From a virus, in IMG/VR virus record IMGVR_UViG_3300007559_000008, positions 1 to 40,854 of that record: a stretch of 40,854 nucleotides of DNA, one strand, 5' to 3'. A model generated the notes under the pieces. That model had not been told where the DNA came from and ran no database searches. It was given only the letters and a program-made list of their open reading frames with translations. Position numbers and translations under genes: made by a program. Positions 7,995 to 15,400 of the stretch are shown here, one piece after another (positions within the stretch are counted from its first letter, which is position 1; each line of letters begins with the position of its first letter).

Positions 7995-8822
7995 ATGAAA
8001 ATAAGAAAAATTCTTAAAGAAGGGTTTGACGAAGAAGGAACACCCGACATGAAATATTATTCTTTTGACTGGGATGACAATATTGCGGTTATGCCAACAA
8101 AAATTGTTTTATTAGACGAAGAAGGTAATGAAGTTGGTATGTCAACAGAAGACTTCGCCGAGTATAGAACAGAGATTGGTAAAGAACCATTCGAATATGA
8201 AGGACATACTATAACAGGTTTTGCAGAAGATGCGTTTAGATACTTCCGAACATTAGGAGACAAACAGTTTATTGTCGATTCTATGACGGCTAAACCAGGT
8301 CCTGCATGGGACGACTTCGTAGAAGCAATCAACAACGGTTCAATCTTTTCAATCGTCACCGCAAGAGGTCACCACCCAAACACTTTAAAAGAAGCATGTT
8401 ATAATTATATTGTATCTAATCACAATGGTATTGATTCAAACGAGTTGGTTAAAAATTTAGAGAAATATAGAGACCTTGCTGACGAAGAACAACTTTCAAA
8501 GAAAGATATGATTCGTGAGTATTTAGATATGTGCAGATTTTACCCTGTAAGTTATGGTGAAGGTTCTGCAACAAACCCTGAAGAAGGTAAAATTAAAGCT
8601 TTAAAGGAATTTATCCAATATGTTAGAGACTTATCTCAACACATTCATAAGAAAGCATTCTTAAAGAATAAAGTTTCTAATAATTTTGTAATACCTAGTA
8701 TTGGTTTTTCTGATGATGACCCTAGAAACGTAGAGAAAGTTAAATCTCATTTTGACCAGGAACCAGATAATATTTTAAAGACTTATTCTACAGCAGGAGG
8801 AGTTAAAAAATTACAAAACTAG
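7995..8822 (+). CDS. HAD-superfamily phosphatase-like protein with head-targeting-like N terminus
   Basis: A 275-aa protein with haloacid dehalogenase motifs: motif I FDWDDN (nucleophile D25 and D27), motif II IVTAR (T122) and motif IV GFSDDD (237-242) followed by PRNVEKV. A lysine candidate for motif III lies in KKAFLKNKV just before it. It most resembles phosphatases that act on small molecules or nucleic-acid ends; the substrate is unknown. Residues 1-10, MKIRKILKEG, match the short targeting peptides of T4 head-packaged proteins, with a possible prohead-protease site LKE|G. The gene stands between sheath and tube, where T4 has no such enzyme, and follows a terminator without a recognisable promoter, so expression may depend on read-through. 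It ends in TAG, unlike almost all its neighbours. Confidence 0.75.
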   Translation: MKIRKILKEGFDEEGTPDMKYYSFDWDDNIAVMPTKIVLLDEEGNEVGMSTEDFAEYRTEIGKEPFEYEGHTITGFAEDAFRYFRTLGDKQFIVDSMTAKPGPAWDDFVEAINNGSIFSIVTARGHHPNTLKEACYNYIVSNHNGIDSNELVKNLEKYRDLADEEQLSKKDMIREYLDMCRFYPVSYGEGSATNPEEGKIKALKEFIQYVRDLSQHIHKKAFLKNKVSNNFVIPSIGFSDDDPRNVEKVKSHFDQEPDNILKTYSTAGGVKKLQN

Positions 8823-8894
8823 AAAACTAGATACTTATATGCAAATGATAATTTTTTAAAATCTAAAAGTAAATACAAAAAATTTATTTGGAGA

Positions 8895-8901
8895 TATTTA
8901 T
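8895..8901 (+). promoter_or_regulatory. TATTTAT element before the tail tube gene
   Basis: GAGATATTTATAAACAAAC lies 44 bases before the tube ATG. The leader in between is made almost wholly of A and C and should be unstructured, fitting strong translation of a major virion protein without a Shine-Dalgarno sequence. Confidence 0.45.
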
Positions 8902-8945
8902 AAACAAACATAAACAAAAAATAAGAAAAACAAAAAACAACTGAA

Positions 8946-9434
8946 ATGGCTGATTTATTAATGAAAATGCCGATACCTTATGAACCTAAAAGACAGAACA
9001 GGTTCATTCTTCGTTTCCCAACTACATTGGGGATTAACGAGTGGTTCGTAGAATCAACGGCAAGACCAAATATTACTGTTAACCCTGTGGAGATTCCATT
9101 CTTAAACACATCAACTTATGTTGCAGGTAGATTTACTTGGGCAACAATCCCTGTTAAATTCCGTGACCCTATCGGACCTTCAGCATCACAAGCCTTGATG
9201 GAGTGGGTACGTTTATGTGCGGAGTCTGTGACAGGTCGTATGGGTTACGCTGCGGGTTACAAAAAGAACGTTGACCTTGAGATGTTAGACCCAACGGGTG
9301 TTGTTGTTGAGAAATGGATTTTAGAAGGTACTTGGTTGACAGGTGTTAACTTCGATTCATTGGCTTACAACACTGACGCTTTAGCGAGTATTTCAGCGAC
9401 ACTTCGTATGGATAGATGTGTACTTGTATACTAA
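8946..9434 (+). CDS. gp19: Tail tube protein, gp19-like
   Basis: A 162-aa protein, almost the same length as T4 gp19 (163). The start MKMPIPYEPKRQNRFILRFP, the middle VESTARPNITVNPVEIPFLN and the end ATLRMDRCVLVY are typical of the gp19/Hcp-like beta-barrel that stacks in hexamers to form the inner tail tube. It follows the sheath, as in T4, with only the HAD gene inserted. It has its own TATTTAT element, a long A/C-rich leader and its own terminator, so it is probably transcribed as a single-gene unit at high level. Confidence 0.95.
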   Translation: MADLLMKMPIPYEPKRQNRFILRFPTTLGINEWFVESTARPNITVNPVEIPFLNTSTYVAGRFTWATIPVKFRDPIGPSASQALMEWVRLCAESVTGRMGYAAGYKKNVDLEMLDPTGVVVEKWILEGTWLTGVNFDSLAYNTDALASISATLRMDRCVLVY

Positions 9435-9464
9435 TCAAATAAAATTTCAGTTAAATATATTAAG

Positions 9465-9491
9465 AATCCACGTCTTTGGCGTGGATTTTTT
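9465..9491 (+). terminator. Intrinsic terminator after the tail tube gene
   Basis: AATCCACG, a 7-base loop and CGTGGATT form a perfect 8-bp stem running into a tract of seven Ts, 30 bases after the stop. Confidence 0.92.
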
Positions 9492-9549
9492 TGTTTAGTG
9501 TTTATAAAAAACCTTTGATTCGTATATTTTCTTATAAAAGAGAAATTAT

Positions 9550-10308
9550 ATGGAACCAAATATCATTGACGCAGGAACTCAAAATTTTAACTTACCCCAC
9601 GATGTAGTATCACTACCTTCAAAGGGTTTGTTTTACAAATCAAAAAAGAAATCTATTAAGGTTGGTTATCTAACCGCAAATGACGAGAACAATTTAATTG
9701 GTTCCGTTAATAATGGTAATGACAGTATTATCATGACATTACTTAGAAATAAAATTTACGAACACGATTTACGTCCTGAAGAATTAATTGATGGTGACAT
9801 TGAAGCTATCTTAATTTATTTAAGAAACACATCATTTGGCCCTGAATATAAGGTAACATTAAATGACCCACAAACAGGTAAATCATTTGAACACACCCTT
9901 ATTTTAGATGAGTTAAATATTAGAAGAAGCGAACATCAACCTGATGAATACGGTTTATTTACTACGACATTACCAAAAACAGGCGCAACCGTTAAATTAA
10001 AAGTATTAAGTTTCGGTGAAAACATTGAACTTGGTAAAATGGCTGAACAATACCCAACAGGTAGAGTCGCTCCTACTGTAACTTGGAGATTGATGAAACA
10101 GATTGTTGAGGTTAATGGTGACCAATCAAAAGAAAAAATCGCTGAGTTCGTTAACGTATTACCTATTATGGACTCTAAGTATATCCGACAATTTATTCGT
10201 GATAACGCCCCTTCATTAGACTTAACCCAAACAGTAAAAGCCCCGTCAGGAGAAATGGTGAACTTTGATATCACCTTTGGGGTTGAGTTTTTTCGGCCTT
10301 TCTTCTAA
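9550..10308 (+). CDS. gp26: gp26-like baseplate/tail-assembly chaperone, short form
   Basis: A 252-aa protein. LPSKGLFY (22-29), the LTANDEN segment, and GDIEAILIYLRNTSFGPEYKV are hallmarks of the T4 gp26 family (T4 baseplate protein family), which acts in assembly of the central hub and tail. The gene ends with TTT TTT CGG CCT TTC TTC TAA. The overlapping frame continues with a conserved-looking sequence, so a frameshift would give a longer form of about 300 residues. The gene lies immediately before the tape-measure gene, where tailed phages keep their frameshifted assembly chaperones. The start ATG at 9550 has a weak AGAG upstream and no TATTTAT; GTGTTTATAA at 9498 is the nearest resemblance. 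Confidence 0.8.
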   Translation: MEPNIIDAGTQNFNLPHDVVSLPSKGLFYKSKKKSIKVGYLTANDENNLIGSVNNGNDSIIMTLLRNKIYEHDLRPEELIDGDIEAILIYLRNTSFGPEYKVTLNDPQTGKSFEHTLILDELNIRRSEHQPDEYGLFTTTLPKTGATVKLKVLSFGENIELGKMAEQYPTGRVAPTVTWRLMKQIVEVNGDQSKEKIAEFVNVLPIMDSKYIRQFIRDNAPSLDLTQTVKAPSGEMVNFDITFGVEFFRPFF

Positions 10309-10453
10309 TTACCGACAAGTTTTAATTGAGGAATACTACATCCTCTCAAGGTTTATTAGGTTGTCCTATTCTGACTTCCATATAATGCCAACCTACGTGA
10401 GAAAATATCTTATTGATAGGATAGTGGAAGATAACACCCCTAAAAACCAATAA
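10265..10453 (+). CDS. Frameshift extension of the tail-assembly chaperone
   Basis: Frame +1 relative to the gp26-like gene is open from 10262 to the TAA at 10451. It has no ATG at its head, only a TTG at 10265; the first ATG is far downstream. It encodes YRQVLIEEYYILSRF, then SYSDFHIMPTYVRKYLIDRI and an acidic end. The pattern (E-E-x-x-x-L-x-R, then Y-S-D and M-P-T-Y-x-R-K) is characteristic of the C-terminal half of tail-assembly chaperones. The lack of a start makes independent translation unlikely, so it is best read as the tail of a fusion of about 300 residues made by +1 (or -2) frameshifting at TTT TTT CGG. Confidence 0.75.
   Translation: MISPLGLSFFGLSSNYRQVLIEEYYILSRFIRLSYSDFHIMPTYVRKYLIDRIVEDNTPKNQ
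10288..10296 (+). other. Candidate programmed frameshift site
   Basis: TTT TTT CGG in the gp26-like frame. A tRNA-Phe on the second TTT (10291-10293) can slip forward one base to TTC, which it also reads. The waiting CGG is a rarely used arginine codon in this AT-rich DNA, which would favour a pause. The zero frame ends four codons later at 10306. A -2 slip on the six Ts would reach the same frame. Confidence 0.55.
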
Positions 10454-10471
10454 TAAAAATAAGGTTGGGGG

Positions 10472-10478
10472 TATTTAT
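10472..10478 (+). promoter_or_regulatory. TATTTAT element before the tape-measure gene
   Basis: GGGTATTTATTATAAAAT lies 17 bases before the ATG at 10496, in a 42-base gap after the chaperone extension. Confidence 0.42.
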
Positions 10479-10495
10479 TATAAAATACTTTATAT

Positions 10496-12412
10496 ATGGC
10501 TGGAGAAGATTTTAAACCTGATGATATTTTTAGTAAACTTAATAGTGCTTTTGAAGCCGCGTTAAGTAAAGTTGGTAAGGCAATTAGTGATAATCTTGAT
10601 ACCACAGTAATTGCTAAAACTATCTTAGATTTGGATGATGCTGCAGTAGGTGTTGCTAAAGCGTTTGGTCAAGGTCGTGAAAACGTACAAGGTATTAAAG
10701 CCGCCATGGCTGATGCTTACATGAGTGTGGTTGCTTTAGGTGGTGATTTAGATAAAATTCAAAAAATCCAAGTACAGGCTGGTGAGGCCTTAGGTCGAAA
10801 TTTAGTATTATCTTCAGATTCTTATGCCAAATTATATGCAACTGCAGAAGTAACGGGTAAATCCGCGAAAGAAGTTATTAGTGGTTTTAAAGACGCAGGA
10901 TTCTCGGCTTACCAAGCGGGTTCACAAATGGAAAAAGTTGTTAACCAAGCGAGAGCCGTGGGTGTTAGTGCTCAGGCGGTTAGTGGTAAAGTATTAGAGA
11001 ACATGTCAGCACTTAACAAATTTAATTTTCAGGGGGGTGTTGAAGGTATGGCTAAAATGGCGGCACAAGCGACAGCTTTAAGAATTGACATGAAAACCGC
11101 GTTAGATTTTGCTGACAAAGTATTTGACCCTGAAGGTGCGATTGAGATGGCAGCAGCAATGCAGAGATTAGGTGTTGCGAATACCGAATTATTGGACCCA
11201 TTAAGATTAATGGATATGGCTCAGAATGACCCTGCTGAATTACAAAATCAGTTGGCTGAGATGTCTAAGAAATTCGTCCAATTAGGTAAAGATGGTAATT
11301 TTGAAATTGCTCCTGGTGCAAAACGAGAACTTAGAGAACTTGAAAAACAATTACAATTACCTGCCGGTCAATTATCTAAAATGGCGTTAGGTGCCGCAGA
11401 ACTTGATAAAAAATTAACAAGCATTAAATTCCCTGATACTTTTACTGAAGACCAAAAACAGTTATTCGCCAACATGTCTGAAATGGGTGAGGATGGTGAA
11501 TTTAAAATTACTGTTGATGGTACCGCAATGAATTTAAGTGAAGCAATGGCTAAAGCGGGTAGTGAAAACGGGGCTGAGTTTATTAAAAAACTTGAAGAAA
11601 CTAGTAAGCCTAAGTCAATGGAGGAGTTAGCTAAGGGTCAGTTAGATATTTTGACAACAATCAATTCAAATATTAAAACACTAACTAAATTACCAATGGG
11701 AATTGCTCGTGGTAAAACCGCAACCCAAGCCTTAGAATTACCTGCCGAATTAACGACATTGTTATCTAAAACTTTTGATACACAAGAATTAAGTATTAAA
11801 AATTTAGGTAAAGGGTTTGATGAAGGTGCTCAAGATATCTTAGGTTCGTTAACAAAACTTGCTTCTGGTGAAGGTTCTTTAACAGAGGTATTTACTAAAT
11901 TAGCTGAAAATGGTGAAAAATTAAATAATTTTGCTCAAGACGCATTCGTATCATCGGCAGAGAAATATAAAGAATCATTAGGAGAGTTAACAAAAAGTAA
12001 CAACATGTTCTTCAAGTTGACAGAGGAGATTTTTAAATCTATAGGTAAAAGCGGTACTGACTTCATCCAAGGAAAAGACCAAAATTATAACACTCTAAAC
12101 ACACCTCAAGTTGTACCACAAACAGTTAATAGTACTGTACCAAATACTCAAAATTTACAGACACCATCAAGTCAGTCATCAACACCTATAAAAACAGAAA
12201 ACACTTCAACAGTAAATGTTAACCTAAATGTTAACTCAACTAACCCTAATATTGACCCTAATCAATTAGCAATTGCAATACAAAGTACTGATTTAAAAGA
12301 AACTATTGTTAAAACAATTAAAGACGGTATGGCGAATAATGGATTAACAGGTAACCCAAATAATGCCCAAGCTATGAGAAACCAAGCTGAAATGAGTGGT
12401 AATTTATCATAA
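10496..12412 (+). CDS. Tail tape-measure protein (gp29-like role)
   Basis: A 638-aa, largely helical protein rich in Ala, Lys, Glu and Gly. Alternating stretches such as VIAKTILDLDDAAVGVAKAF and the MEKVVNQARAVGVSAQAVSG region are typical of tape-measure proteins. The C-terminal about 90 residues are low-complexity (Asn, Thr, Gln, Ser-rich, NVNLNVNST). Tape-measure proteins set tail length at about 0.15 nm per residue, which would predict a tail near 95 nm, close to T4, whose gp29 has 590 residues. Position supports the call: directly after the frameshifted chaperone and before the baseplate hub genes. Sequence similarity to T4 gp29 itself cannot be judged by eye. Confidence 0.8.
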   Translation: MAGEDFKPDDIFSKLNSAFEAALSKVGKAISDNLDTTVIAKTILDLDDAAVGVAKAFGQGRENVQGIKAAMADAYMSVVALGGDLDKIQKIQVQAGEALGRNLVLSSDSYAKLYATAEVTGKSAKEVISGFKDAGFSAYQAGSQMEKVVNQARAVGVSAQAVSGKVLENMSALNKFNFQGGVEGMAKMAAQATALRIDMKTALDFADKVFDPEGAIEMAAAMQRLGVANTELLDPLRLMDMAQNDPAELQNQLAEMSKKFVQLGKDGNFEIAPGAKRELRELEKQLQLPAGQLSKMALGAAELDKKLTSIKFPDTFTEDQKQLFANMSEMGEDGEFKITVDGTAMNLSEAMAKAGSENGAEFIKKLEETSKPKSMEELAKGQLDILTTINSNIKTLTKLPMGIARGKTATQALELPAELTTLLSKTFDTQELSIKNLGKGFDEGAQDILGSLTKLASGEGSLTEVFTKLAENGEKLNNFAQDAFVSSAEKYKESLGELTKSNNMFFKLTEEIFKSIGKSGTDFIQGKDQNYNTLNTPQVVPQTVNSTVPNTQNLQTPSSQSSTPIKTENTSTVNVNLNVNSTNPNIDPNQLAIAIQSTDLKETIVKTIKDGMANNGLTGNPNNAQAMRNQAEMSGNLS

Positions 12413-12429
12413 AAAAATAAGTTAATATC

Positions 12430-12436
12430 TATTTAT
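12430..12436 (+). promoter_or_regulatory. TATTTAT element before the 1750-aa baseplate gene
   Basis: ATCTATTTATAATTAAAA lies 15 bases before the ATG at 12452. Confidence 0.42.
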
Positions 12437-12451
12437 AATTAAAATAATAAG

Positions 12452-15400
12452 ATGTCAGATAGTACGTTATCATTTGTTAATAGTTCCACATTCAGAAACT
12501 CTCTATTAGCCAAAAATTTGGAACCTTACGATGTGCCGGGTGTGTATACTCCACCAGGTGGTCCACAAGCATATGAAACTACACTATCATCGTTAACCGT
12601 TGTTGATTCACCTGATAATTTAATTACTGACGGAGTATTTGCTAACAATTTATATCCTTTAAATGAATTCGGTCCTAACGGTGGTTATAATACTAACATC
12701 ACATTCAACGGACCACCAATTCCTGTAAACTCAAATCAGGGGGAATACGACCCAACAGATACTGTACTTGATTTAGTAAACGAGTTTTATATTGATGCCG
12801 CTTACATTGAAAACAGATACGGTCCTGATGGTGGGTTTAATGATATGGTTATCATTACGGACATTCAGAATAATAATAAAATTTATCAGCCATATTGGAA
12901 TCCACCTTCTTACAATCCTTCATCTTATAGTCCTTACACTATATTAACAAGTCCTGACCCTGTCGGTTCAAACGGACCTTTGTCTCAGGATTCATATATT
13001 GCAAAAATAGGTGCCGAACAATTAAATAAGGCTTTCCAAGCTCGAGTTGACGCTGAGATTTTTCAAGCAACAATCGGAGCTGTTAATATTGATTCATTAA
13101 GTGACCCGTTTGAAGCAAGTTTAATTGCCACAGGACAAGAACCTTTAGTTTATAGAAATTGGAGAATTACGGTTCCTGAAAACCCTATTATTGCTGCAGC
13201 CGACTTTGCAACACGATTGGCGAGTGCTTATTGGCCTGTTTCACCAATTCCTGGTGATTATTTTGATGATAGTAAAGGTCAAAGTCAATCACCACAAACA
13301 TCATTAGCCTTAAACGTCACCAATCAATTAACGGGTGGATTCTTAGGACCAATTTTAAATTTCAGAAGGAATCCTTCAGAAATATTCATTGCCAACTCAG
13401 GTAACGGTCAAAGGTCGGCTCTATTCCGTAACATTAATTATAATAGATATCAACCTGGTTATGAATCTGTATTAGGTGGCGCTGCAGGTATCGTACAAGG
13501 TTTATCGTCACTCGCAACATCTATTATTAATCCTAATGGAACTTTAAATGGTGGTTATTATGTAGGTAGTAGAAATGCTGACCCATCAACAATTACCTCA
13601 CCACCAAACCAAATTCCTGTAAACCCTTATGGACAACAAGTTGAATCACCTGTTTATGGTCCATCTGAATTAGGTATTTTATATGAAGGAAACCAAGATA
13701 ATTTAAACTTTGGTTTAGCCGCCAAACCACTTTCTGATGGTGGTGGTATTGATGGTCAATTTGTTTGGACTTCGCCTAAATATAAAGGTAATGCAGGATT
13801 TAAAGCAACACCTGGTGGAGGAACAGGCTCACTAGACCAAGAATTTAATTTAATTAGTTCACAATACAGTCGTGACGAATCAACCAACTTCACATTCAAA
13901 GAAAACTCAATCTTAGACCAAACTCAAAGGTTAATTGATTCTGCCGACAATGTGACAGGTTTATCTCGTTTAAAACACGTAGGTAACGCAATGAACCAAG
14001 TTAGTAAAGTATTCCACGATGGTTACAAAGAAATGACTAAAGGTTCTCAAGTTGTGTCATATAAAGACGATTCAACGGGACAAGAGGCGGGTATTGAGTA
14101 TTGTCGTGTGTTCACTAAAGATACTCCTTACTATACTTATGCTGACTTACAAAAGACAGACGGTATTACTAATTCAGGACGTAGATTTGCTTGGTCTGTT
14201 TTTGATAATACATTTAACTTAAATATTGCCCCATTAAAGAACCCGGGTTCAACCAACATCATTCCAAATAATGATATGGGTCAAGGCGGTTATGCTAAAA
14301 AGTACATGTTCTCAATTGAAAATTTAGCTTGGAGAACATCAAGTAGACCTGGATTTACTTATGATGAATTACCTGTATGTGAAAAAGGTCCAAATGGTGG
14401 ACGTGTAATGTGGTTCCCACCATACGATATTAAATTCAGTGATTCTAGTTCAGCAAACTGGAATCAACAATCATTCTTAGGTCGACCTGAACCAATTTAT
14501 ACTTACAAAGACACTAGTAGAACAGGTAGTTTAAGTTGGAAAATGATTGTTGACCACCCGTCAATACTTAATGTGATTGTTGACAAACAGTTGAAGGGTA
14601 TTAATCGTGAGAAGTTAAATTCAATGATAGATTCATTCTTTGCGGGGTGTTTAAAATACGATATCTACCAATTAGCCCTTAAGTTTAACACAATACCTAC
14701 AAAAGATTTATATACCTATCAAGAGATATTAAATAACCCTAATCTAACCCCTGAAGAGGCTAAAGGTGTACAGGAAAATATTCCTAAACAAAATACTGGC
14801 GGTTTAACAGGACCTGGTTCAGACACTGGTGGTGATGGTAAAACTGATGTTAAGACAACTGAAGATACTTCAGGTAATGATGTTTTAAATAAGTTTAATG
14901 ATTTGGCATTTTATTTCCACAACGATAGACCTAACCCTCATACAGACAGGCCAACATCAACGATTGATTTTGTAACAAGTTTTAATTATTACAAAGATGT
15001 TGAGTACCCTAAGTATCAATCAAACGCTGACTCAATATTTAAACCCGACTCAACATATTGTAAGAAAAATCCGGCGTATTGTGCGGACAACAAGCCCGTT
15101 AATGAGTTTTGGAATAACGTTATTTTGGATAACTGGACATTTATCGACAACCCAACTGAGGGTTTGATTGAAGAAATACACAAACTTGTAACAACTAAGG
15201 ATGCTACGGTTGCTATAACACTTATAGGTTCCGCCTCAGCTCCCGCAGAAAAAAAATATAACGTAAATCTATCGTCAAGAAGGGTTGACTCGGTTAGACA
15301 ATATCTATTGACGGGTAAAGGGGGTAAACTTAAAGACTATACGAGTAAAATAACCATTAATGGTAAACCTCTTAACGAATCTTCAGGTCCAAGTTCTAAT

